NCBI GenBank assembly: GCA_964459305.1
Contig: CAYWNA010000004.1
Span: 96,606-160,605 of the forward strand
DNA: 64,000 bases
Source: CAYWNA01 sp964459305
Lineage (GTDB): Bacteria; Planctomycetota; Planctomycetia; Pirellulales; Pirellulaceae
Reading direction: 5' to 3'
Positions 34,656 to 42,618 of the stretch are shown piece by piece. Below the pieces are notes generated by a model, which saw only the letters and a list, made by a program, of their open reading frames with translations, made no database searches and had not been told where the DNA came from. Numbering within the stretch: position 1 is the first letter of the stretch; each line of letters begins with the position of its first letter. The position numbers were made by a program, and so were the translations under genes.

Positions 34656-35546
34656 TTATTCCTCTGCGGGGTCCTTGGCCGATTCCTTGCCGAACATCTT
34701 CCTCTTGTCAAGGTTGCCCTGGAATGCCTCGGCCACGTCCGCCTTTACTTTCACCGTCTTCTCGCCAAACAGACTGAATCGCAGCCACAGGAACGCGAAA
34801 CGCAGAAGCGATTCCTCGTTGTAGCGCATCTCTCGGACGAACTCCTCGTCCACTTCGAACCGGTCGAGGAGCGTGCTCTCGAACACAAACTCCCGGAACT
34901 TGTCCAGGTCATAGCACCCGACGAACAACATGTGCATTTTGTCGGGCGTGAGTGTGCCGCCCGTCTCGAAGAAATCATGGAGCGTCAGTTCCTTGAACGC
35001 TTCGCCCCATTCGTCGTACTCGTCGATGCCTTGGTCTTCAAGCCACTGGCGGACCGTCCAATCCTTCGCTTCGCACAGCCCCTGGCAACCCTCTTCCTGC
35101 ATTAGGAAGTAGAAGCGTTCGCCGCGCCAGCCATCGGGCGTGTCTTTCGAAGCCGCCAGCCCCAGCGGATACATGCGGCAAGGCCACGGCCGATCCGAGT
35201 AGATGCCACAACCTTCGTCCGTCAGGAATTGACACGTCTTCGCGTCGTCGTCTTTCATCCGCAGAACAACGACGGGCGTCTTCATCCCTTTCTGAACGGG
35301 CAGCAGCGTGTATTTGTCAAGAAACTCGCCTGACTCCATTCCTAGGCGTCGCTTCATGCGCAGCACGTCATACGGCGACAGAAAAATATTGACGTCGCCA
35401 CAGCACTTGTTGAAACACGAAATGCCCGGATGGCAGGCGAACTTGAATGTGTCGTCCGGGCCGAGCCGAGGAGAGTCCGCCAGGATCTTTTCCTGTAGCT
35501 GTTCACGTGGGTCATCTGGGAGGGGGCCGGCGTTCTCGTCGCTCAC
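34656..35546 (-). CDS. YkgJ-type cysteine-cluster protein embedded between apr and qmo
   Basis: The 296-residue protein starts at GTG (35546, overlapping the stop of the zinc-ribbon gene, with GGAGG upstream). It carries the YkgJ CxxxCC-type chelating pattern: FACHPGISCFNKCCGDV, then CQFLTDEGCGIYSDRPWPCR. Such proteins are predicted zinc- or iron-binders, sometimes linked with Fe-S cluster proteins. Being tightly coupled to the zinc-ribbon gene and to qmoA suggests a maturation or metal-delivery role for AprBA or Qmo, but this is inference. Confidence 0.75.
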   Translation of the reverse strand: MSDENAGPLPDDPREQLQEKILADSPRLGPDDTFKFACHPGISCFNKCCGDVNIFLSPYDVLRMKRRLGMESGEFLDKYTLLPVQKGMKTPVVVLRMKDDDAKTCQFLTDEGCGIYSDRPWPCRMYPLGLAASKDTPDGWRGERFYFLMQEEGCQGLCEAKDWTVRQWLEDQGIDEYDEWGEAFKELTLHDFFETGGTLTPDKMHMLFVGCYDLDKFREFVFESTLLDRFEVDEEFVREMRYNEESLLRFAFLWLRFSLFGEKTVKVKADVAEAFQGNLDKRKMFGKESAKDPAEE

Positions 35547-35827
35547 TGGTCACCTCCGTCGTCGTCTTCCACAATCATCTCCCGGGTTGCGATATCCGAC
35601 CAGACTGGAATCATCGTCGACGCGCCGGTTGTAGGATTGATCGTAAACCGGTACGAAGCCTTTTGACTGTACTGCTCCATCATCCAATCCCAGCCCTTTT
35701 TGTAGTAAGGGCATTCGTCGTTGAAGCAGACGAAAAAGAAATCCTCGTCCCAACTCGCCCCGTCCGGTACCAGCCACTTTTTCAGGCGGGAATCACAATG
35801 GGGACAGGTTGGACGGGTATCTGCCAT
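35543..35827 (-). CDS. Small zinc-ribbon protein of the apr-qmo operon
   Basis: The 94-residue protein has CPHCDSRLKKW and CFNDECPYYKKGW, a four-Cys metal site like ogr/Delta-type zinc fingers. Its paralog is the C-terminal half of the gene at 15016-15660. It sits between aprA and the YkgJ-like gene and overlaps the latter (GTGA). Similar small proteins occur in apr/qmo loci of other sulfate reducers, role unknown. Confidence 0.7.
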   Translation of the reverse strand: MADTRPTCPHCDSRLKKWLVPDGASWDEDFFFVCFNDECPYYKKGWDWMMEQYSQKASYRFTINPTTGASTMIPVWSDIATREMIVEDDDGGDQ

Positions 35828-35848
35828 AAGGTGTGCTCGCGAAAATCG

Positions 35849-35929
35849 TCGTCAAACCGAAAAGCCGGAACCGTGCGTAAAGGCATCCTCGCCGATACCG
35901 CGCACGCCTCCGGCTTGCGGTTAAACGAC
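35849..35929. repeat. CCGGAGGCGTGCG palindrome, copy 2, inside the sulfur island
   Basis: The right arm (35899-35929) reads CGCACGCCTCCGGCTTGCGG then TTAAACGA, identical to copies near 57.2 kb. The left arm (AAACCGAAAAGCCGG) is partly decayed. It lies between aprA and the zinc-ribbon gene. Confidence 0.7.
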
Positions 35930-36011
35930 AGAACTACTCTCTCGTGGCCACATCGATGTTCATCGTCGATGCGGGGGCCGGAAGGGCCTAGAAGTATCCA
36001 GAAACAGAGAC

Positions 36012-36041
36012 CTTCGGGCGCCGCGTGCGCGGCGCCCGAAG
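36012..36041 (-). terminator. Strong hairpin downstream of aprA
   Basis: CTTCGGGCGCCGCG and CGCGGCGCCCGAAG form a perfect 14-bp stem with a 2-base loop, 21 bases past the aprA stop on the minus strand, followed by a T-rich stretch. It may terminate the aprBA transcript or protect its 3' end and lower read-through into the qmo genes. Confidence 0.65.
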
Positions 36042-36061
36042 ATCCAAAAAGCGGTAAGCCC

Positions 36062-37954
36062 TTACTGTGAAATGTACTTCACGGGCTTTTTCATCATCGT
36101 CCACTCGCCCGTGTCCTTGTTGAAGACACAGTTACAGAAGGCGAGCCAGTTCTCGTCATCCATGTCGGGCTTGTCCGAGCGGAAGTAGTAGCCCGGCCAA
36201 CGCGTTTCCTCACGGAAGAGGATCGAACGCATGTGAGCATCGCCCTGATACATCCGGTGGACACTCTCCCAGCATCGCATGAGCTCGTGCAGGTTCTCGG
36301 CAGCGAGACTACTCGCGTCTTCCCTAAGGAAGTCCATGAGCTCCATGCCTCTCTCGATCAGCTTGTCGCTGGTCTTGAACTGACTCGAAACACCACCCGC
36401 ATACTCGTCCATGATCTTCTGCAGCCGGTACATGAACTGCGTGGGACGAATGTAGTTGGGGTTGATGTCCGGATCGGTTGTAGCACCCTTGTGCTCCTCG
36501 AACGTGTCGATCGGCTTCAGGATCTCTGCAGTCAGTGCATCGACCTCTGCCTGGTCCACTTCGGGGGCGGCGGGATTGTCAACACAGTAGGACACCATGG
36601 CCTTGGCGGCGATGCGTCCCTCGGCGTGCGAACCGGAGGAGAACTTGTGGCTGGAAGCACCCGACGCGTCGCCCGCGGCAAACATGCCCGGAACGGTCGT
36701 CATGTGCGGAGGACCCCAGCAGTACTCGTCCTTGGTCGCGTCGGTCTGGAGGTCTTCCGGACCGGATACCCAGGCACCGGACGCACCGGAGTGCGAGCCG
36801 ATGAAGTACGGATCGCATGCCATGATCTCCGAGGGCTTCACCTCGGGCTCGGTGTTGGTCGCCGCCCACAGGATGGCCTGCGAGATGGTCATGTCAAGGA
36901 AGTCTTCCCAAGCCTCGGACTCAAGCTCCTTGAGCTTCTTCTTCGCGGCCTTTTCGTCGGGCGCCTTGTCCGCGATCCGCTGGATCGCTTCATGCGTCTG
37001 CATGTAGATCGGCGCCTTGCCGTCCATCACGTCCATCATCATCAGCCAGTTACGGATGTTGGCCGGACGCGGCTTGACCTTGCCGTACGGAGCCCACTTC
37101 TCCAACTCGCCAGCGTTCTCCTGCATGTAGTTGCCGCCCTGAGCGTTGGTGGCAATCGACTTGAACAGCAGGAACCACGCACCGACCGGCCCGTAAGCGT
37201 CCTTGAAGCGTACCGGAATGAACCGGACTTCTTGGCAGGTCATCTCGGCACCGCCGTAGATGGTAAAGAAGGCACTGGCACCCGAGTTGAACGGCGGGTA
37301 CCACGAGCGGCCAAAGCCCTCGCCCGTCGAGCGCGGCTTGAACACGTGCACTGCACCGCCCATGACGCACAGAGTCGCCTTGGCTTTGAACACGTACACC
37401 TTGTTCTCACGAACGCTGAAGCCAATCGCTCCGACGCACTTGCCGTCTTTGACCAACGGGTGGGTGATGAAGACGCGCTCGATCAGTTCGCCGCCCGCCT
37501 CTGTCAGGGCATTCTTGGCTGCCTCGGCCACGATCACTTTGTACGATTCGCCGTTGATCATCAGCTGCCAACGACCCTCGTGAACGTACTTGCCTTCCTC
37601 GTCCTTCCAGATGGGCAGGCCCCATTTCTCGAACAGGTGGACCGACGAGTCCACGTGGCGTGCGATACTGGCCACGAGGTCTTCGCGGGTGATACCCATC
37701 AAGTCGTTGCGGACGTAGGTGAGGTAGTCGTCCAGCGTGTTGTTGCCGCTGTTCAGGTCTACGTACTGATTGATGGCCGAAAGGCCCATCGCCACCGCGC
37801 CCGAGCGGTCCATGGCCGCTTTGTCAACCACAGTGACTTTCAACCCATGCTTCTTGGCCCAGTAGGCCGCTTCGACCGCTGCACCGCAAGCAGCCATCCC
37901 GCCGCCGCAGATGAGCAGGTCGGTCTCAACCGTTACCGTCTCGAAATCCGCCAT
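36062..37954 (-). CDS. aprA: Adenylylsulfate reductase subunit alpha
   Basis: The 630-residue flavoprotein begins with the FAD fold (TDLLICGGGMAACGAAVEAA) and follows the AprA layout, including the cap domain and Arg/His-rich substrate region (IGSHSGASGAWVSG). It reduces APS to AMP and sulfite. AAGGAG precedes the ATG. Length is slightly below Desulfovibrio AprA but within range. It is downstream of aprB by 65 bases and upstream of a strong hairpin. Confidence 0.96.
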   Translation of the reverse strand: MADFETVTVETDLLICGGGMAACGAAVEAAYWAKKHGLKVTVVDKAAMDRSGAVAMGLSAINQYVDLNSGNNTLDDYLTYVRNDLMGITREDLVASIARHVDSSVHLFEKWGLPIWKDEEGKYVHEGRWQLMINGESYKVIVAEAAKNALTEAGGELIERVFITHPLVKDGKCVGAIGFSVRENKVYVFKAKATLCVMGGAVHVFKPRSTGEGFGRSWYPPFNSGASAFFTIYGGAEMTCQEVRFIPVRFKDAYGPVGAWFLLFKSIATNAQGGNYMQENAGELEKWAPYGKVKPRPANIRNWLMMMDVMDGKAPIYMQTHEAIQRIADKAPDEKAAKKKLKELESEAWEDFLDMTISQAILWAATNTEPEVKPSEIMACDPYFIGSHSGASGAWVSGPEDLQTDATKDEYCWGPPHMTTVPGMFAAGDASGASSHKFSSGSHAEGRIAAKAMVSYCVDNPAAPEVDQAEVDALTAEILKPIDTFEEHKGATTDPDINPNYIRPTQFMYRLQKIMDEYAGGVSSQFKTSDKLIERGMELMDFLREDASSLAAENLHELMRCWESVHRMYQGDAHMRSILFREETRWPGYYFRSDKPDMDDENWLAFCNCVFNKDTGEWTMMKKPVKYISQ

Positions 37955-38019
37955 TTACCTAATCTCCTTAGAGTTTCTTTTGCCGAAGGGAAACAAACCT
38001 ATATACACAACTTGCCTGA

Positions 38020-38487
38020 CTACAGCGTCGGAACCTTGTCCATCTTGACCGGTCCCTTCTCGGTGTTCAGGCTCTCCGGCTCACCCATCAGCGTCGGGCT
38101 CTTCAGATCGTCGTCGCCGGTGGGATAGTGGTCAAACGGTTGCGCTTTGCCTTCCTCGACACCCCTACGGATCGGGAACTTGAACCGCTTCGGCCGAATG
38201 TCCTTGCTGCGGAACTGAATGGTCCACATGATATCTTCGGTGCTGCGCATCGCCGTGGCGCTCGCGCCCAACGGCACAAAATCGGCATAGCCGCGTACTT
38301 CGACAGCTTGCGTCGGGCAGATCTTGACACAGCTGTAGCATTCCCAACACATCTGCGGATCCTGATTGTAGGCCTTCATCGTATCCTTGTTCAGGACCAT
38401 GAGATCGTTGGGGCAAATGTGCTGGCAAGCCGTCTTGTCGAGTGCCTTGCAGCCGTCACATTTGTCCGGGATCACAAAACTCGGCAT
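38020..38487 (-). CDS. aprB: Adenylylsulfate reductase subunit beta
   Basis: The 155-residue protein has two [4Fe-4S] sites (CDGCKALDKTACQHICPND; CWECYSCVKICP) followed by a C-terminal extension (residues 75-155) that wraps around AprA in known structures. It is the first gene of the minus-strand sulfur series. GGAGG precedes the ATG, and the 460-base upstream region carries the 22-bp tandem repeats with Rex-like sites. Confidence 0.96.
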   Translation of the reverse strand: MPSFVIPDKCDGCKALDKTACQHICPNDLMVLNKDTMKAYNQDPQMCWECYSCVKICPTQAVEVRGYADFVPLGASATAMRSTEDIMWTIQFRSKDIRPKRFKFPIRRGVEEGKAQPFDHYPTGDDDLKSPTLMGEPESLNTEKGPVKMDKVPTL

Positions 38488-38949
38488 CTTCTTTCCTCCC
38501 TTTTGGTCACATAGGGGGTTTCCGGGAACCTAACCAAATACCTGTTACTGACAGTCCTAACCGAATATAACCACGTCAAACACAATGTCCGCGATCATAC
38601 CAGTGTTGTGTTCTACCTGAAGAAATCTCGGCGCCAAGCCCATCTGAGATTTTTTTCACGATTATCTGAGATTTTTTTCACGATTACCAAAATTCCTCTT
38701 CACCGTTCCTTCGCAAACAGGCAATCCGCGGCTTCTCCAGGCACCGATAGGATGCCTCTGTTTCTGCGTGCGGCGACCGTGAAAGAGAGGATGGGCATAG
38801 CGCTACGATGTTATTCTGCAACCAGTTACGGCGATGACTGTGGAGTCTGTTCAGGGATCGCGGCGGGCCGTGATGCAGTGGGAGCTCAAATGAAAAACGG
38901 TGAGAGACAAACCAAATCTCAATGCGTTGATATTAAAGCGCCGCCGGCC
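38488..38949. other. aprB promoter region and rex 3' flank
   Basis: These 462 bases contain no convincing gene; a plus-strand frame (38608-39189) is a shadow over rex. The region should hold the apr promoter and contains the tandem Rex-like repeats at 38643-38686. An AT-rich stretch with a TATATT sequence (minus strand, about 38562-38567) could be part of the promoter. Confidence 0.5.
38643..38686. promoter_or_regulatory. 22-bp perfect tandem repeat with two Rex-like sites upstream of aprB
   Basis: The 22-base unit TCTGAGATTTTTTTCACGAT (plus TA) occurs twice head to tail (38643-38664, 38665-38686). Each unit holds CTGAGA-TTTTTT-TCACGA (38644-38661 and 38666-38683), in reverse TCGTGA-N6-TCTCAG. 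Two helical turns separate the sites, so bound dimers would lie on the same DNA face. Confidence 0.7.
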
Positions 38950-39675
38950 CTATTCCTTGAGATGGTAGGCGATTTCAGACAGACCCACGGAGATATGCTC
39001 GTTGCGCACCAAAACGCTCGGGGGAACTGCCAGCCGAGCCGGCGAGAAGTTCCAGATCGCCTTCACGCCGGCCGAGACCAAGCGATCGGTCAGTTCCTGA
39101 GACACCGGCGCTGGAGTCGTGAGGATGGCGAGGTGAATCGAACGTCTTCTTATCAGTGGTTTCATCTCCTTCATAGGTTTTACGGTTAGTTCGGCGATCT
39201 TGCTGCCAATCTTTGATCTATCGTTGTCGAATGCTGCAACAATATGCAAACCGTACCGGGAGAAACCGGCCGCAAAACCTGAATACGCCAGAAGGGCGCT
39301 GCCCAAATGCCCGGCACCTACCAACACGGCGTCGTACTCCTGGTCGAAGCCGAGGACGATTCTGATGGAGCGACACACCTCGCACACGTCGAAGCCTACG
39401 CGGCCCATTCCCAACAGCCCGATGGCGCTGAAATCTTTGCGCACCTGTGTGGCGTCAATGTCCAGCGCCTCGGCAATCTGGGCACTCGTGACCGTCTCAA
39501 GCGGTTTTTTGGCCGTTGATTCGGACAAGAACCGGTAATACCGCATCAATCGTTCGAGGACGACTCTTCTGAGGCGTGCCAAGAATCCGCCCCCCCTGGT
39601 ACCAGAATAGAATAACTGCTCGTGCAACCGTCCGCAGATCCGTGACGGCCGATGACGTTGGGCAGTCTCGTCCAT
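38950..39675 (-). CDS. rex: Rex, NADH/NAD-sensing transcriptional repressor
   Basis: The protein (241 residues from ATG 39675; the true start may be internal, near RVVLERLMRYYRFL) has the Rex winged helix (SAQIAEALDIDATQVRKDFSAIG), the glycine-rich NAD fold (AVLVGAGHLGSALLAYSGFA) and the C-terminal swap helix. Rex leaves its DNA site when NADH is high. In Desulfovibrio it represses sat. Its position just upstream of the apr genes, and the shared motif upstream of sat, aprB and rex itself, suggest that it governs sulfate reduction. Confidence 0.93.
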   Translation of the reverse strand: MDETAQRHRPSRICGRLHEQLFYSGTRGGGFLARLRRVVLERLMRYYRFLSESTAKKPLETVTSAQIAEALDIDATQVRKDFSAIGLLGMGRVGFDVCEVCRSIRIVLGFDQEYDAVLVGAGHLGSALLAYSGFAAGFSRYGLHIVAAFDNDRSKIGSKIAELTVKPMKEMKPLIRRRSIHLAILTTPAPVSQELTDRLVSAGVKAIWNFSPARLAVPPSVLVRNEHISVGLSEIAYHLKE

Positions 39676-40160
39676 CGACCGGCGGCGGATTTTAGACGGC
39701 CCATCGCCTCAAGTCAACAATGCAGCCCTGATGTTGGCAAGGCAGTTGGGTCGTCCTTGATGGTCCGGCCATCGGTCATCTATCACCTATCCTGAAGAAC
39801 TGAAATCAAGCTGAAAAGCCGTGGTGCCGGGAAATCGTGAAAAAAATCTCGAATACCCGCCGACATAACGCAATCCCGGAATGCTTGACTTACGCCAGTC
39901 GACGGGCGTACGCTGGAACCATGGACCAAAGCGAGATCGAACGCCGTGTCGACGAGCTGACGGGCCACCCCGTATCGTCCCCTCTGAGCGTCGTCACTGA
40001 CTGAATTCATGAACATCTGGCGCGGCCACATCGTGCATTTTGAGGATAGCTTTTTGCCTCGTGGTGGGGGACATGAAGGAGGGCCCGCTTGATATCGATG
40101 ACCAACTCAAGTTCTGGGTCAAGAAAGCGCTCGAACTCGATACCGGCGAGGAGAAGTCAC
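39676..40160. other. rex upstream region with operator and gene remnants
   Basis: These 485 bases hold a Rex-like site at 39835-39852, a TTGACT sequence near 39885, and two short open frames (39921-40004 coding MDQSEIERRVDELTGHPVSS, and 40073-40160 coding KEGPLDIDDQLKFWVKKALE) that look protein-like but too short and interrupted; they may be remnants of one degraded gene. No intact gene seen. Confidence 0.45.
39835..39852. promoter_or_regulatory. Rex-like operator upstream of rex
   Basis: TCGTGA-AAAAAA-TCTCGA matches the sites ahead of sat and aprB (GTGA-N6-TC[A/T]C). It lies 160 bases upstream of the rex ATG and could mediate autoregulation. Confidence 0.55.
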
Positions 40161-42494
40161 ATGAGACGCGCTGTTGCGATATGGCTGGTCGTTCTAACGT
40201 TGGTTGCGGACGCCAAGGCTGAGGACGGCAGTCGAGCCGTTCCGCCGGCTCAGAATACCGTGCTTGCCGAGCGATTGGACTTGCCGGCCAACGAACGCCA
40301 TTCGCTTACACTCAACGTGCCGAGCCTGAACCGAAGGCGCGAGCCGTACCTGTTCTTCAAAGCGGCCGCTCAGTCCAAAAGGGCTGGCGGCTACTGTAAC
40401 CGTGCCATTCGAGTGTTGGTCAATGGCACGCCCTTTGATACGGAACGTCTGAGCAACCGTCCGGCCATGGCGACGATGATGAACGGGCACGTTCTGACCG
40501 TCGCGCAGGGCGATGGCTGTTTGCTCATCCCTTGGGCACCCGACTTCACCGCCACCGACAAGGACGCCGTGTATGCCCTCACCGACAACATCAAGGCATG
40601 CGAGTACGAGCTGTACCTCGGCGGACTGCTCCAGGAAGGTGAAAACACGATCACGTTCGTGAATGCCAACGCCGCGGGCCTCAACTACACGGTCATGTTC
40701 GGCGACATCGAATTCCGCACGCGCCCGGAGCCGCCGGCCTCCAAGGTCTTCACGCCCGCACCCAGCGGCGAACTGCCGTTGATTGTCCCGAAGACCATCT
40801 TCGAGAAGACGTACGCGGACCTCCGGCACAACAGCGCGGCGATCTCATTCAGGTTGGGCGGCAGTACCTTCACCGTCCAAAGCAAGTTTTCCACGCCCGA
40901 TGGCCAGTGGACGACGGGCGACAACCCGCATTTCCGCTGCCGCCGCGCGGTTGTGGAGCACGATGAATGGATCTTGGTGCGCGACACGTTCGTCAATCAG
41001 ACGAACGAGAATTTGCCGTTGATGCAGCATCATCGCTCGCCTGTCGGCGCCGAAGCCGCTGGAGTTTGGTTGGCTGGCGCCAAGATGCCAACGAAATCCG
41101 GCAAACATATCAGCGGCGCCAACCCCAGCGCCTTCGCCGCGACCGAAGACGGCGGCATCGGGCTGGTCGCGCTGAACGATGAGTTCCGCGTGCACGCCAC
41201 CATGATCGCCGACGACGGCTCGATCACGCTGTCGGATCCCTATTTCGTGCTCACCCCAGGCGCGACCTACACGGCCGAGTTTGCCATCGTGCCCGTCAGG
41301 GAACCGGACTTCTACGCCTTCGTCAACGCAGCTCGTCGAATGCTCGACGTTAACTTCAAACTCGATGTCTGCTTCGCCTTCATGTTTCACAAACCGCCCG
41401 TGTACGAGTGGTCTGATACGACTTTCACCCGGTTCATCGACAACAAGAGCGCCAGTTTTGTCGTCAAGTCGAACTACGGCGTGCGCACCAAGAAAGGACA
41501 CCCCGCACGGTCGACCGATTGGATTGCCGGACCGCATACGATCTATCGCGACTTCCACAAACGCGTCCGCAAGTTCCATCCCGACCGGTCCGTCAAGACG
41601 GGCATCTACTATCATTGCTTCCTCGACACACACGAGCCGAACAAAGATCGTTTCGCGGCTGATCGTGCTTGTGATGCGAGCGGAAACCACATCACCTACG
41701 GCCGGGGACGCCATACGTACATGAGTCTGTACGTGCCGACGCTGGAGAAGGACCACTGGGGAGAGGAAATCGCCAAAGTGCTGGACGTCATCTTGGACGA
41801 CATTGGCGTGGACGGCGTATTTTGGGACGAGTTTGCCTGGTCGACGACGCCGTTTGTTTACAGTCATCTCGACGGCTGCTCGGCCGACATCGATCCGAAG
41901 ACCCATCAGATCCGCAGGCTCAAGGGTAGCGTGTGTCTGTTGAGCCGTGAGTTCCGCACTCATCAAGTCAAACGCATCCAGGACCGCGATTCGGTCTTGA
42001 TCGTCAATGGTGCGCCGTGGACCCGCACGCTTTCCCGACTCAAGTTTCCCGCCTTCACTGAGACCGGTTCGATCAGCCACTGCCGCAAAATGCTGCTCTA
42101 CAGCCCCATGGCCCTGGGCGACCATCTGACCGAACGCAGTCAGAAGGATGCCTACCGCGTGATGATGAGGGCCCTGGACTATGGTTGCCTCTACGCATGG
42201 TACGGCTCCAGCGTCTATCCGGAATACAAGACGTTGACCGAGCACATGTATCCCCTAATGCCGCTCGAAATCCACAGCGGTTACGTGATCGGTCGCGAGC
42301 GGATCATCACGAACCGCAGCGGCCTGTTCGGCTGGGACGACCGAGGCGACTTCAGCGGATATGTCTATGACCGTGAAGGCCGCCGGGCGGATAGCCATCC
42401 AGTCAAGAGAGTCGAACGCGACGGCAAGACCTATGCCGAAGTGCGCATCCCCGGCGGCTATTCCGCCGCCATCGTGCGCGACTGCAAAGGGTAG
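40161..42494 (+). CDS. Secreted glycoside-hydrolase-like protein of unknown specificity
   Basis: The 777-residue protein starts at the ATG at 40161 (GAGGAG upstream) with a signal peptide (RRAVAIWLVVLTLVADAKA). The first 400 residues look like beta-sandwich domains (NRAIRVLVNGTPFD; CEYELYLGGLLQEGENTITF). The C-terminal 350 resemble a TIM barrel with acidic residues at strand ends (DDIGVDGVFWDEFAW), as in retaining hydrolases of GH13/GH31-like clans. Substrate unknown; family tentative. Confidence 0.65.
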   Translation: MRRAVAIWLVVLTLVADAKAEDGSRAVPPAQNTVLAERLDLPANERHSLTLNVPSLNRRREPYLFFKAAAQSKRAGGYCNRAIRVLVNGTPFDTERLSNRPAMATMMNGHVLTVAQGDGCLLIPWAPDFTATDKDAVYALTDNIKACEYELYLGGLLQEGENTITFVNANAAGLNYTVMFGDIEFRTRPEPPASKVFTPAPSGELPLIVPKTIFEKTYADLRHNSAAISFRLGGSTFTVQSKFSTPDGQWTTGDNPHFRCRRAVVEHDEWILVRDTFVNQTNENLPLMQHHRSPVGAEAAGVWLAGAKMPTKSGKHISGANPSAFAATEDGGIGLVALNDEFRVHATMIADDGSITLSDPYFVLTPGATYTAEFAIVPVREPDFYAFVNAARRMLDVNFKLDVCFAFMFHKPPVYEWSDTTFTRFIDNKSASFVVKSNYGVRTKKGHPARSTDWIAGPHTIYRDFHKRVRKFHPDRSVKTGIYYHCFLDTHEPNKDRFAADRACDASGNHITYGRGRHTYMSLYVPTLEKDHWGEEIAKVLDVILDDIGVDGVFWDEFAWSTTPFVYSHLDGCSADIDPKTHQIRRLKGSVCLLSREFRTHQVKRIQDRDSVLIVNGAPWTRTLSRLKFPAFTETGSISHCRKMLLYSPMALGDHLTERSQKDAYRVMMRALDYGCLYAWYGSSVYPEYKTLTEHMYPLMPLEIHSGYVIGRERIITNRSGLFGWDDRGDFSGYVYDREGRRADSHPVKRVERDGKTYAEVRIPGGYSAAIVRDCKG

Positions 42495-42498
42495 ATGG

Positions 42499-42515
42499 CA
42501 CGGCCTTGAGCCGTG
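42499..42515 (+). terminator. Hairpin after the glycoside-hydrolase-like gene
   Basis: CACGGC and GCCGTG pair around a 5-base loop, starting 4 bases after the stop codon at 42494. The sequence resembles the TGCCACGGCC hairpin between dsrD and dsrL, so it is probably the same repeat type. Confidence 0.5.
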
Positions 42516-42618
42516 GCCCCTGTTGTAGGCTGCTCGGTGTTGTGCATCACACCCTCGGACCGTATTCTGGGTTGCTGCATCTGAAGATCGAATCACGCAC
42601 ATTGATAGGAGAAACGCA

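Noticed and set aside
36233..38128. 631-codon plus-strand ORF opposite aprA
   Set aside because: It mirrors aprA codons in antisense and has no recognisable domain; similar long shadows occur opposite qmoB.
38608..39189. 193-codon plus-strand ORF over rex
   Set aside because: It lies antisense to the well-supported rex gene, lacks any domain and has shadow-like composition.
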